A stretch of 50,243 nucleotides of DNA. It comes from Seminavis robusta. Taxonomy: Eukaryota; Bacillariophyta; Bacillariophyceae; Naviculales; Naviculaceae. Positions 1-12,124 of this stretch are shown here, piece after piece (position 1 is the stretch's first letter; every line of letters starts with the position of its first letter). The stretch lies in contig CAICTM010000749.1 in NCBI GenBank assembly GCA_903772945.1, positions 1 to 50,243 of the forward strand, in the 5' to 3' direction. Made by a program: the position numbers and the translations under genes. Below the pieces are notes generated by a model. The model saw only the letters and a list, made by a program, of their open reading frames with translations. It was not told where the DNA came from and did no database searches.

Positions 1-1924
<1,924 letters not shown>

Positions 1925-2776
1925 CTTGCCTTGTGCCTCTGCAACTTGAGGCTTGAGGTCGCGGGGGATGCTGGTGGGAGCAGTCAATTCTCGAGTTGTT
2001 GGTGCCTTGGCTGCTGTCAAGAGTCGATTCGATTCGAGTGACAGCTGTCACGCCTTGAATGGAGTCTGCCAAGCTGCCAAGGCACAATGCAGCTGTGATG
2101 CTGTGATATGTGAGGATGTGCCGCTTGGGGTTGTGGTTGGGGTGGAACCCTACTCCGCTGAATTGGTGCAGTTTGTGTAGGATCCAGTATGTATCTACTT
2201 GAGTCATGCTTCCTCGAATTTTCTGGGAAGCCACTCGGAATCAATCGCGACAGCATGACTAGTCAACGCTCACAATTTCGGTATAGTTTCTACTTGAGTC
2301 ATGCTTTCTCGAATTTTTGCCTGACCATCCGGAACCATTCGCGACGGCATGACTAGTCAACGCTCACATTTTCGATATTAAGAAAATTCCAATAAAATTT
2401 GGATAGATGTGGATTGCCACCAAGACATGTGGATCGATCTACGATTGACTTGGATTAAACCGTATCTTTAAGCTAAAACAAAGATTGTTCAATTTCTGAA
2501 ACAATTACTATGGTATATGGTTGTAATAGATTTTGAACAAAACCAGTTTTGCTATCTATCAGGGTTCTTAGCTAACGGAAGATTAAGAGAGGAGGAACTG
2601 ATCGGACACCAACGCGAAGGCTGAAATCGACTGATCGACTGAAGACAACTCCAAACATTCCTCACTTCTGCTCTCATAAAATCGAAGCCACCAAAACTGA
2701 AAAGCAAAAGCGAAAGCTATGCAATTTTGGTAGCAAATCCAATCAAACTTCAATAGCGTTCGACAATGGCCCTCTT
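1925..2776. other. Intergenic region between SNF1 start and recombinase-gene stop
   Basis: This holds the SNF1 promoter and the 3' flank of the recombinase-like gene. Short overlapping ORFs at 1950-2260 have no protein-like features. A tandem 95-bp repeat lies at 2195-2379 (listed separately). The AT-rich stretch 2380-2760 shows no gene. Confidence 0.6.
2195..2379. repeat. Tandem 95-bp repeat with TGAGTCA and TGACTAGTCA motifs
   Basis: Two diverged copies start at 2195 and 2290, both beginning CTACTTGAGTCATGCT. Each has TGAGTCA (2200-2206, 2295-2301) and the palindrome TGACTAGTCA (2256-2265, 2350-2359), in the same order and spacing. The middle of the unit has diverged more than these motifs. 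TGAGTCA is the classical bZIP/AP-1 core. The repeat lies about 270-455 bp upstream of the SNF1 ATG, so a regulatory role is plausible but inferred. Confidence 0.75.
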
Positions 2777-5700
2777 CTAGTAATGCCGGTAGCCTCCGCC
2801 GTATCCATGATGACTCTGCCAGTTTCCCGATGGATTTGATTGGTAGTTTGTTGGACCATGAGGTGGCGGAACGGGAGAACTTGAAGATCGACGTTCCGGT
2901 GGGGGCATATGATTATGGGGAACTGGAGAATGTCCTCGATTCTGTGCGGGAGGGGGTCCACGATAGCAACCACTTTCAATTGGAGGTCCATGATATCCTC
3001 CACGATCAGTTGGAACTCCATGGAAGCCACCATGAAAATTTCCTCCATAGCCACCATGATGTTCTGGCGGCGGTGCACGGTATCCACCATTCATGGGAGG
3101 TCCTCGGTAGCCACCATGATTCGTTGGAGGTCCTCCGTACCAACCTTGATCAGTTGGAGGTCCTGTGGGAGGTCCAGAGTACGACCAAGAACCATGATTG
3201 GGTGGTGGTCCTGGAGGTGTGGGACCATACGAAGAATACCCTACCGGTGGTGCATAGTATGGATCATGAAACGGCTGAGGCTGATATTCATAGCGTTGCG
3301 GGGGGTAGGAGTGCGAAGGTGGATACTGGGGAGCTGGCGGCGGGGCATGATACTGATCATGCATGGCGGCGGTGACATTCTGAGCTTGTGCCGCAACGGG
3401 GGGTGGCTTCTGCTGTTGCAATTGGCGCTCCTTCTCCGCCAATAGCGCACGGAGACTTTCGATTTCATCATTCGAGTTGACAGCAGTGGACGACGACCGA
3501 GCAGCAGGTTTGGAATCCTCCATTTGGACATCCTTCACATTTTGTCGCTGCATGACTTTTCCAAGTTTGATTGCATTGAGCTGATTGCCGACGCGCTCAT
3601 TGGTCAGTTCATTGACATAATGTTCCTGAACCGTCTTGCTGGACTGACGAGCCATGTTGGCCACTTCAGTTGCGTTGAGACCACCAGAGATTCCTGACGA
3701 GATGTTCATAGCCCGCAACGCATGGCCTGTACAGGCATCAAAGTCGTCAACTCCAATCTTTTCGGCAAGATTCTTCAACCACTTGGTGATACTGCGTGGA
3801 CCAACATTGTGATTTCCTTCCTTGAAACCACCGGGCTGAAACCAGACCTCACGTCGTTCACCATCCAAGAGACCATGTTTCCGGGTCACGGCATCACTGA
3901 TTTTCTGGCGTTTGTCCTGGCTAAGGATGTACCGCGAATAGAATGCTTTTGCTTCAGGGTGAGAGTGTTTGACTATGAGTTTGTAAAACTCGACTGGATT
4001 CCAACCTTTGATCTCTGATTCCGCGGGGATGTACAGCTCGGTCCGCTGGTTTGGCTTGATGGTGGGATTATTGATGCTCAAGCGCTTTGCCTTCTTACCA
4101 AAAATGGCAATCTTGACATATTCGGTTCCTTCAAGCTCAGGTCCGAAACTATTGTCGAAGAAGTGAAAGCTGATGTCGCTATGATTCAGCAATACATGAT
4201 CTTCTCCACCTCGGAAGGCAGCGTAATATCCATTGCAGAAAGCAACCACCATGAGCAAGTCATCAATGTTGTTGAGCGGATCAAGCAACCCAGACTGAAT
4301 CGCCTTCATCAAGAGAGGAAGATATTCTTCAGGAGCACGCTTCTTGTTGGGTGCGGCACCGTACGAGGAATCCTTCTTTTGCTCCTCCTGCATCTTGTCC
4401 GTGATGATACCACCAAACTCCCCAACGCCCTTGAACTCTTTGATCTCAAAGAAAATGTTGCGCTCACGGAGTTTGACGAGTAGATTCCGAAGCGTCTTCA
4501 AAAGCGACGAAGGTTGCATTTCGTCTCCAATTTGACCACCGATGGGACCCGACGAAAGCTTCTTCCATTTGAGACCGCAATGAATCATGAACCGGTTCAT
4601 GATGTTGTACTTGGCGGGAGTCCGTTCTCCTTCGAGATAGTCATACAGGGCAAGGTCGAGTGTCGAAAAATCCCCTTTGGCTTGAAGGTATCGGCAATTG
4701 ACCATCTGGAGCATCGGTTTGACCCAAGGTTGATCAATCTCACGAACTGTCTGTTCAAATCGATTCACCGCATGCACCTTGCGCGCTTCAGTCTCCTTGG
4801 TATTGGATCCTCTCTTGCAGTTGTCTACAAGATCCTGGTCATCTCCAAATTCGTCCTTGGATTCGTTCATCATTTTGCAAATGGAATCCATCATGTCATT
4901 TTCATCTTGAGTGAACGCGGGCAGTGCGATTTCATCAATGGCTGGGACTGGTGGCGGTGGAGCCTTGTTGGATCGAGATCGAGTAGTGGGAATGGAACGA
5001 GGAATAGACTTGAACTTCTTTTGGTAAGGGTTTGGCCGCGGTTTCTTGGCGGCGCCTGACACAAGAGGATGGTTTTGTCGGTGGTGAGGCGGATGAGGCA
5101 AGACGGCACCAGCATTTCCTACGAGTGGACAACCAGTTCCTTCATGAGTGGTGCGACGGGGCGATTTCTTCGGTTTGCCTCTTTTGCGTTTGCTACCACG
5201 AGATCCAACGGTCGAGGCTACAGTGGAATGATCGTCATCCCCATCCTGTTCCTCGTCCCGCTCTGGTTCCATCAAAATTGGCGTGTCGTCTACTGGATCT
5301 TGAGGATCGTCTTGTGGTTCCGTGTCGAAATTGGTGATACATTCACCCGTTTCGCCAAAAGCTCGATCTTGTTTTTCCCAACGATCATCAAACGAATGAA
5401 GGGCGGCGGCACGGTTTGACTCTTGTTGCTCTTGGTGCGCCGATCGAAGTCTCATTTTCCGCGCTTGCTTTGGATCGGCTGGGAGCGGCGGTGGTGGATT
5501 TGCTGCCGCTGCGGCTGGAGGTCGAAGTTGGAGTAGGAGGCTGGCATTTTCGAATTGCGAGCAAGTGGGGTGGTTTTCCTTGTCGGAGTTGTCGTCTGGA
5601 GAATCGGCAGAGGACTGAGCGAGTTGCAAGGGAGAGCCATCTTCGCTTCCAGAGCCTTGGTCGTCTTCATCCTCGCTAGAATCGGATTGAGAGGGTAACA

Positions 5701-5989
5701 TCAATTGCTCACTCTGATCGTCTTCAGCTGCGGCGGAAGAAGCTGAATTACTCTGCAAGGTGAGTGTACCAGTGGCTTGACTCCAGTGTACAGTTCCATG
5801 ACTGTTGTGTTGAGTAAACTCCACAATCTCTTCGTCATCTTCGGCCCCATCAATTTCTTCCTGTACCGCCAACAATGCTCTTTCATTGCCATTGGCAGTG
5901 GCTTCTGCTATTGAGGCAATCTGGGAGAAGAGAGATCGACCAGTCCCTTGGAAGGACCCTTTGGAGCGAGTGGAGCGACCAGTTGACAT
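2777..5989 (-). CDS. Tyrosine-recombinase-domain protein, Crypton-like, with low-complexity tail
   Basis: Single-exon ORF of 1070 aa. Residues 1-370 are acidic and disordered with basic clusters (KRKRGKPKKSPRR). About 380-800 form a tyrosine recombinase fold: an N-terminal SAM-like part, then catalytic Arg593 in AFRGGED, His756 and Arg759 in TGHALRAMN, and Tyr791 in TVQEHYV. This is the R..HxxR..Y signature of Crypton-type recombinases and their domesticated relatives. A short coiled coil (ESLRALLAEKERQLQQQ) follows, then about 190 residues of Pro/Gly/Tyr-rich repeats (GGYRGPP, GGYHGPP) ending GYRHY. No terminal repeats or partner transposon genes were seen, so it could be a lone Crypton copy or a domesticated host gene. 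Retained catalytic residues suggest it may be active. I did not identify the catalytic lysine. Confidence 0.75.
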   Translation of the reverse strand: MSTGRSTRSKGSFQGTGRSLFSQIASIAEATANGNERALLAVQEEIDGAEDDEEIVEFTQHNSHGTVHWSQATGTLTLQSNSASSAAAEDDQSEQLMLPSQSDSSEDEDDQGSGSEDGSPLQLAQSSADSPDDNSDKENHPTCSQFENASLLLQLRPPAAAAANPPPPLPADPKQARKMRLRSAHQEQQESNRAAALHSFDDRWEKQDRAFGETGECITNFDTEPQDDPQDPVDDTPILMEPERDEEQDGDDDHSTVASTVGSRGSKRKRGKPKKSPRRTTHEGTGCPLVGNAGAVLPHPPHHRQNHPLVSGAAKKPRPNPYQKKFKSIPRSIPTTRSRSNKAPPPPVPAIDEIALPAFTQDENDMMDSICKMMNESKDEFGDDQDLVDNCKRGSNTKETEARKVHAVNRFEQTVREIDQPWVKPMLQMVNCRYLQAKGDFSTLDLALYDYLEGERTPAKYNIMNRFMIHCGLKWKKLSSGPIGGQIGDEMQPSSLLKTLRNLLVKLRERNIFFEIKEFKGVGEFGGIITDKMQEEQKKDSSYGAAPNKKRAPEEYLPLLMKAIQSGLLDPLNNIDDLLMVVAFCNGYYAAFRGGEDHVLLNHSDISFHFFDNSFGPELEGTEYVKIAIFGKKAKRLSINNPTIKPNQRTELYIPAESEIKGWNPVEFYKLIVKHSHPEAKAFYSRYILSQDKRQKISDAVTRKHGLLDGERREVWFQPGGFKEGNHNVGPRSITKWLKNLAEKIGVDDFDACTGHALRAMNISSGISGGLNATEVANMARQSSKTVQEHYVNELTNERVGNQLNAIKLGKVMQRQNVKDVQMEDSKPAARSSSTAVNSNDEIESLRALLAEKERQLQQQKPPPVAAQAQNVTAAMHDQYHAPPPAPQYPPSHSYPPQRYEYQPQPFHDPYYAPPVGYSSYGPTPPGPPPNHGSWSYSGPPTGPPTDQGWYGGPPTNHGGYRGPPMNGGYRAPPPEHHGGYGGNFHGGFHGVPTDRGGYHGPPIESGCYRGPPPAQNRGHSPVPHNHMPPPERRSSSSPVPPPHGPTNYQSNPSGNWQSHHGYGGGYRHY

Positions 5990-6760
5990 GATGACCGACT
6001 AGTACAGAAGTACCGGTATTGACGCAAACGCAAAGACGACGTGAGTGAAGAGGACTTGACACCAACCGCACTACCACCACGCACGTACTCGGACTCTGAC
6101 TAACCACTAAAGGCCAGTGACGTGAAGACGCGAAGACTCAAGAGGATCGAATCAAAGATTGACAGCTGTCGCGGAAGCGAAGACACCACTGTAGATGGCG
6201 TGACCTTTGACGGCAAGGCAATAGGAGCGGTAAAGGCGGCAATAGGAGCCACTAGTGACTCGGTGATAGTTGTGTGATGTTGTGGCTGCTCAATGGCGTC
6301 CGATGGAGGTTTGCTGCATCCGATCCAGGATCTGCACCAGTCAAATGGCGCCATTTGGGTGGCTTGAAACTCAAAATGTGAGCTAAAAAAATAATTACTT
6401 AGAAGTCTACAGCGTCAGTGGGTTCCAACATTAACACATCTCCGCTGGTTGAGTCTCGCTGTCACTTAGATCTCGCCAGGCCGGTCTCGCGCGTTCCGAG
6501 CCTTCGGCTCTCCTTTTCGCTCTCGCCCGTCCAGTCTCGCTCTAAGTGCCATCTCGCCTCTAAACCAGAGGAGACGTGTTCCTGTATAGAACCGTGCATG
6601 GAAGCCTCCATCCAACCGATTCAGTCACCTTCGTGAACCAATGAAGATCCACCGTGCGATCCTGCATTTTTATTGTTATCTTTCGATCGAAGATCGAAGA
6701 CCGTTGGCGACTGGCGACGACCATGGTGCTCGGCATTCACAAAAAGAAGAGCACCTGACC
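5990..6760. promoter_or_regulatory. Divergent promoter region, recombinase gene / proline-rich gene
   Basis: About 770 bp between two genes read outward. TACCGGTA occurs at 6011-6018. The short ORF on the minus strand at 6100-6354 (84 aa) and the plus-strand ORF at 6418-6636 have no recognisable domain and I do not call them. An in-frame ATG at 6641 could extend the proline-rich gene by 40 codons. Confidence 0.45.
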
Positions 6761-9166
6761 ATGAACAACAATCCTATTGTATCGCCAATGCAGCCGGTTG
6801 CGCCTCCAGCCAAGAAGATGAAGGGGTCTGGAGAGAACGTTGATAGGGAACATGCCACTGTAAGGAGGCGACGAGAGGAACTGGATCGACTCAAAGAGAA
6901 GCAACAGCAAAAGCGTTCCACGGGTGCCTCGGCAGGAATCCGCGGGCCAAGAGCAGCAGGCCCACCAAGAGGAGCCCCACCTCCTCCAAGGGTGGCGGTC
7001 GGAAATGGACCACCATTAGGAGGGCCTCCAAAACAAGCGGCCTCACCCGTCGCGAGGAAGTTGGAGTTTGCTAAAGGGAGATCGCCCGCGCCTCCCTCCT
7101 CTCGAGCCCGCAGTGCTCCTCCCACGAGACCTCCACCTCCTCCTGGCCCACCTCCCATGGCAAAAGAAGCTCCTGATTTCACGCCTTCCAAGCATCTGGC
7201 TCCTCCAACACCCTCCAGAGACAGGTCTCCAGGAAGAGCTCCTCCCACCACACCGGCCCGTGGCTTTGCTGCTCGACCGCCACCAACCACATTCGGCTCA
7301 AAACCCAAAGCTGCCCCTGGTGCTCCTCCTATCATGCCTGTCACACCAAGAGGAAAACCACCTTCCCCTGTCGTGACACGTCCAGTGGTGGCTCCGGTTC
7401 GACCTCCCTCGCCAACAGTTGTCAATTTGGGTTTACCCAAACCAGAAGCACTCAGCGACGGACCACCGAAGCCGACAAACATTCAACCAAGGGCTCCATC
7501 TCCGACCGTAATTAATTTTGCGCCTGCCCCCATGCCCATGGCTGATGGACCACCAAGGGATCCGTCTCCAGCAATGCTGAATGCAAAACCAGTCAGCGTC
7601 CTCGATGGACCACCCACAGCGCCGGAAATTGTCACAGTAGGAACAAAGTCAGAAATTTCAATGGCAAATGATGGACCGCTAAGCCTGGCACCAGAGTTGG
7701 TTGTCGAAAAAGAAGACACAGCATCAAAACCAATCGTTCCGATCCAGTCTAGGCGAAACATGATTCAAACTCTGGCTCTTGGGGCTGATACGCCGGCAAA
7801 GATCGTACCTCCAACATCAGATAACACGGCAATTTCAGACAGCCCGGCTGTCGCGGCCCCCGAAAGCAGCTTGTTGCGCCTCGAAAAAGAAGTGCGGGAA
7901 CATGAAAAGGCCAAGGCGGATGCCCTGCGAAGAGTGGCTTTGTTGGAAGAACAGCTGCAGAAATTCAAAGAAAAAGGAGATGCCTCGGACCAGCTTGGAA
8001 CGCTGCTCGCCATTGCGGATAGAGACGGAGACGCTTCTGCACTCCATTGGGCCAGGGCAAGTGCGTCAGGGGAGACACCCAAGGCAATGTCTCAGACAAG
8101 CTTTTTCTCTCCTTTGAGCCCAGGCCTCGCCACGCCCAGGGCTGGCAGCCACAAGCGTGCCCCAACTCCTCGTCCAAAACTAGACAAGGGTGACGGCAAC
8201 GAACAATTGGGAGTAGATTTGTTTGGCGAGGCCGTGAAATGCACGCCTTTCGAGTTCACGACGGACCTTGCGACCTTCATAGTCAGGCGACCCCACGATA
8301 TGGCTACTGAGCGTGAACTGTGGTTTACTTCGGGATATGCGAATGCAAAGAAGTATGCGCGACAGGCGGACGTGAGGAAGCCATACACGCTGGAAGTGGT
8401 TGCTATTGTCGCGGCCGATTCGAGTACACTAACTCTCAGCAGCAACAGCGATGTGCGCCACAACAATGTCGAGTCCGATGAATGGAAAGAGTTTGGAAAT
8501 GTTGACAAGATGTTGAAACCACTCGGAACTGTCACGTACATTGATACTGATGCCGTGGAGAAAGATTATTCACTTGGTGAGAAGTGCAGGTCGGGAGTGT
8601 ATGGTCTCCTGGTGCATTGTGTTGCTTCAATTGTCTAATTTTTTGTTTCGTTTTCAGATGAAATTTACGAAGGTGCTGTATCCGCAAGAGAGACCTACTG
8701 CACTTCTGTCATGTCGATGGCCCTCGGTCTAAAAGTGAGAGGACCCGCTGTGAACCAGGCGCCAGCCCCCAGTCCGGTCCCTCTCCCTACCAAGAAACCA
8801 GTGCAAACGTCAGAGATCGGCGTCAACACGGATGACTTGCCGATTCCTGCAGCTAGTCAGCCCGGAGCTCCAAAAGCACCCGAAGGATCTGGGGAACCCA
8901 AGCCGGAAATTCCTCCCTCGAAAGAACCGCAGCCACCTCCACCCGATATTGATGATGGCCCGGATACTGTGACGCTAGTCCTCGGTGCTTTTGTTTCATT
9001 GCTGCTGTGGACGGGGAAGACTGCCCTTATTACCTTCCCCATGAAGATCCTGCAGTCTTTGATATCTTTGCTTCTGTTCTGTCTCCTGGTTTCTCTCTTT
9101 TCCCTGCAAGTAGAGGATGGAGTGCCAATGGGGTCGACCCATTATTTCAGCAAGGGGGCTCTGTAG
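6761..9166 (+). CDS. Proline-rich, coiled-coil protein with C-terminal membrane segment
   Basis: Family not recognised. Exons 6761-8576 and 8658-9166 (81-bp intron, phase 1; GTGAGA donor, TTTTCAG acceptor) give 774 aa. I chose ATG 6761 (MNNNPIVSPM) over 6641 because the extra 40 codons look like leader sequence. Order: a basic helix (REELDRLKEKQQQKR), about 300 residues of Pro-rich low complexity (GPPRGAPPPPRV, repeated DGPP motifs), a coiled coil near 385-420 (LLRLEKEVREHEKAKADAL), then a conserved-looking globular part (LFGEAVKCTPFEFTTDLATFIVRRP to about 650). A long hydrophobic stretch (TVTLVLGAFVSLLLW, then ILQSLISLLLFCLLVSLFSL) sits near the C-terminus. The layout suggests a cytosolic scaffold tethered by its tail; that is inference. 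Confidence 0.7.
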
Positions 9167-9460
9167 GCATTTTTGGGCGATACGATGGAGTTCTCGATGT
9201 TAGCAGGTGCCGTTTATTGTGGATTCGATTCAACGCTGTAGAAAACGGAAAAGTGAAGACAAAATTGAATGATTCGATTCAATCGGATGAACATAGTTCA
9301 GTGTTTGTGGTGTTCCATTTAGTGGCATCAGGTATCTGGTGTCACTCGAATCTTCTCAGCTACTAGCTAGTATTCCGGTATATAAGAAGTCTAAGAAATA
9401 CTAGAAAAGCCTACACCAGAAGATCACATGCAAGTTGTCAACTCGGCTGTTACAGTTTTT
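9167..9460. other. Convergent 3' flank
   Basis: 294 bp between the stop codons of the proline-rich gene (+) and the PP1 inhibitor gene (-). It must hold both polyadenylation regions. No ORF with protein-like features was seen. Confidence 0.5.
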
Positions 9461-10027
9461 TTAATTTTCCTCCTCATCGTCGGCATCAGCACCAATATCC
9501 ACACCGTCTGGGTGCTCCTGTCGGAATTGTCTCACAAGTTCCATTTCATTGTAATGCCTCTTTCGATGCTCCCGGAATTCGAGCTTTCTCATTTCCTTTT
9601 GACGATCGTCGTCTTCGTCTGGAGGATCGCCACCGTGTGATGAAGGGCTCGAGGGAAAGGCATCCTGAACCGCAGCAACGCTGTCGAGCCGATTCTGGAG
9701 AGAATCCCAACTGAGAGTATTTTTCTGGGTGACGGGTGACTTGGCCCGCCGTGAATCGTCACTTTCCTGCCCTGAATCATAGTGAACATATGGTGTATTG
9801 GGTTCGTCAATCTTCATACGAGTTCCACGGAGCAGATCATGCTCTTCTATGGCCACTTCATCCCATTTCAACGCCTTCTTTGGTTTTTCACCACTTCGAG
9901 GATTCTTCTTCTTCAGGGCGGGCTTCACCTTTGTATCCGTCGGACTGTCGTGTCCGTCAAGCAATCCTGACTCATGGGCAGCCTTCTCCTCGACAGTGAG
10001 CTTTCGGTCCTCCTCAGAGTCTGCCAT
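9461..10027 (-). CDS. Protein phosphatase 1 inhibitor-2 (IPP-2)
   Basis: 188-aa intrinsically disordered regulator that binds the PP1 catalytic subunit. All family motifs are present in order: KPALKKKNPR at 36-44 (the KGILK-like PP1 contact), KWDEVAI at 54-60, MKIDEPNTPY at 71-80 (Thr78 is the conserved TP phosphosite), and near the C-terminus EHRKRHYNEMELVRQFR, the helix that covers the PP1 active site. An acidic tail (DADDEEEN) closes it. Single exon. ATG at 10027 (MADSEEDRKL) is the likely start; the reading frame extends eight codons further upstream without an obvious better start. Length is close to animal and fungal members. Confidence 0.93.
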   Translation of the reverse strand: MADSEEDRKLTVEEKAAHESGLLDGHDSPTDTKVKPALKKKNPRSGEKPKKALKWDEVAIEEHDLLRGTRMKIDEPNTPYVHYDSGQESDDSRRAKSPVTQKNTLSWDSLQNRLDSVAAVQDAFPSSPSSHGGDPPDEDDDRQKEMRKLEFREHRKRHYNEMELVRQFRQEHPDGVDIGADADDEEEN

Positions 10028-11124
10028 GGTGTACTCTGAGCTAGCAAGCAATTTTTGAGGTTCGCTTCACAAGGGAGGATCGCCACACCGACGACTTAGC
10101 AGCAGCCTCTTTTCCGAAGCCGGTTAAGCTGTCTAGCTACCGAAGGAATCAATGAGTTCTTGCAAGCTGCTCGCCTTTACATTGTAGACCTTACTGTAGC
10201 TTATTGTATGGGGACATATCGTATACAGCTGTAGCATGTGTAGGTGGTATCGATAAGCGCTTCAAGCTTCAAAAATTGATCCTACATGCACGGATTGAGC
10301 CATGAGCCATGATACGTACCGGTATGGGCTTGTACGCTACACCTGGACTACATGTATTTATCATCCTGGACATACGGTACCGGTACGGTACGGGTACCGC
10401 GACACACATCCCATGTGCAACTCGGAGGTTTCTTTTTTCCCCGTCATTATCTGGAGGGGTACATACCGCTAGCTTTAAGGAACGACCGAAAAACGAGCTG
10501 AGCGAAAGGGGCAGTGGAGGCACCATAGCTATCAACAACGGTTCCTTTCAATGCTAAACTTTTATTGATGCCTTGCTTACTTTGGCAACCTGGTTGGGTG
10601 AATTTCATCAATCCTTTTTCGTCGTTCTGTTCCAACGATGATTTTATCCACTTGCTGGAATTTACCCAATCAAAAGTAACTTTCAAGAGCTTTTGAGCAG
10701 ACTTCGAGCAGACAGTGCAATAGACGAGGAGAAGTCTGCTGAGTTTAGCTTACTCATTGATAGAAAGGAAGGCAATGCACGCAGAGCACAAGTGCATGAC
10801 ATTTATATAGCGGCAGTACTGTGCATACCCGAGTACGAACATGCAATTCAATTTTTATGGAACCCTTGAAGCAGTGCAAGAAGTTTCTATTATTCACGAA
10901 CATGTAAAAGCCAGCACCAGTGGCGAGATCCCCAAACATAGTCTCTTCGCGTCTGTTTGTTCGTATTATTGCTTCGAACTTTTTCCAGCTATTGCCATTA
11001 CTTTTGGAGGTCTATAGAACTAAGTCCGAATCTCAAGTTGCATTCACAATGTCCTGCAGTGGTTTATCGGGTATAATATTGATTTGGTATTGATTCCAAG
11101 ACGAATTGGCGTGTGTCATCCAAG
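10028..11124. other. Intergenic region with TACCGGTA palindromes, no gene seen
   Basis: About 1.1 kb upstream of the PP1 inhibitor gene and downstream of the MANF-like gene. It contains TACCGGTA at 10317-10324 and 10378-10385, the second inside a longer run of overlapping GGTAC/CGGTA words (10371-10400). ORFs up to 89 codons are low quality and on both strands. Confidence 0.5.
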
Positions 11125-11734
11125 TTAGAATTCATCTGATGCAAGATGCTCTGTATCTTGGACTCGCTTTATGAACTCGTCTTTCTCAATGCATCCTTTG
11201 CATTCCACACCTCGGTCAGCCAAAATTTTCTTGAGTTGTTTCACACGCAATTTTGTCAAATCTTTCTTCTCAAGCTTTTCAGTCTTCAATGGGAATTTCA
11301 CGGTGCAAATTTCCGCGTTATCTTTGTTGATTCTCTGGCAGACCTTCAGGGACTTCATGCCCAAGGAGTAAGGGTGTGCGACATCACGCTTAATGGGATC
11401 GATGTAGTAGCAAATCTTCTTTTCTCGTGATCCCAGATTCTCCTTGGCACAATAATCCCCAATTGCTGCTTCAATTTTTGGCTTCTTTCGGGAATCCTCT
11501 TTGCTAAGGGTAGCACGAACATCGTCCATGACCTTGACGCAAACTGAATTTCGTGAGGGCAAGGGTGGCAAGAACCAAAACAGTTAGAATCCAGGCATCG
11601 AAATCTCAATGACCGGGTGCTGCAACAACAACAAATACTGCTGCGTGCATACCTTCACATTCCTTTGGGTCGGCAGCACCTAACACCGAGGAGGAGTAAA
11701 GAAAGAAGAGGAGTACTGTTGCGAAGCCTCTCAT
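11125..11734 (-). CDS. MANF/ARMET-like secretory-pathway protein
   Basis: Exon 1 is 11653-11734 (signal peptide), exon 2 is 11125-11543, joined by a 109-bp intron in phase 1; total 166 aa. Residues 1-20 are a signal peptide (MRGFATVLLFFLYSSSVLGA). The mature part has the MANF pattern: ECEVCVKVMDD at the start, DYCAKE, REKKICYYIDP, KVCQRI, AEICTVKF, then a C-terminal SAP-like helix pair (LTKLRVKQLKKILADRG) carrying CKGC, equal to the CxxC of animal MANF. Eight cysteines match the family. It ends ASDEF, where animal MANF has a KDEL-like RTDL, so ER retention is possible but unproven. Animal members are ER-stress-induced protective factors; the role here is unknown. Confidence 0.9.
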
Positions 11735-12124
11735 TGTGCCTGTTGGTTGTCTCTTTCTTCAATGGGTTGTGAAGAAACAAAATGAACAAGACAGGATACT
11801 AGCTGCTTCCAATGACCAAATCCACGGTCTGCGAGACATGGCCTCCAATACCGTACTCTTCCAAGTGGCAAAATTGGATGGCGACGGCCAGAAGAGGCAT
11901 GTCGAAACAAATCGAAGCACAAGTGTACATGCAGCCAGCAAAGCTGCCAGTACAATCGTACGAGACTGAGCCTTACCGGTACTAGCTATCGTAGCTCAAA
12001 AATGAAAATCACTTGGTAAGAACGGTCCAACTCGATCATCCCAGGGATGGAAGTGCAATGGCATAATACATCGTAGAAGCATTATTGGGCTAGCTAGGTG
12101 CAGGGATAAGAGGGGTTTTCTGCA
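11735..12124. promoter_or_regulatory. Upstream region of MANF-like gene / 3' flank of AAA gene
   Basis: 390 bp. TACCGGTA lies at 11974-11981 next to CTAGCTA. Overlapping short ORFs on both strands (60-77 codons) show no recognisable features. Confidence 0.4.

Noticed and set aside
2830..3445. Overlapping plus-strand ORFs of about 180 codons
   Set aside because: They lie antisense to the Pro/Gly/Tyr-repeat tail of the recombinase-like gene; the repetitive codons keep other frames open. No protein-like features of their own.
6676..7482. Minus-strand ORF of 268 codons
   Set aside because: Antisense to the proline-rich exon; Gly/Ala/Val composition simply mirrors CCN codons.
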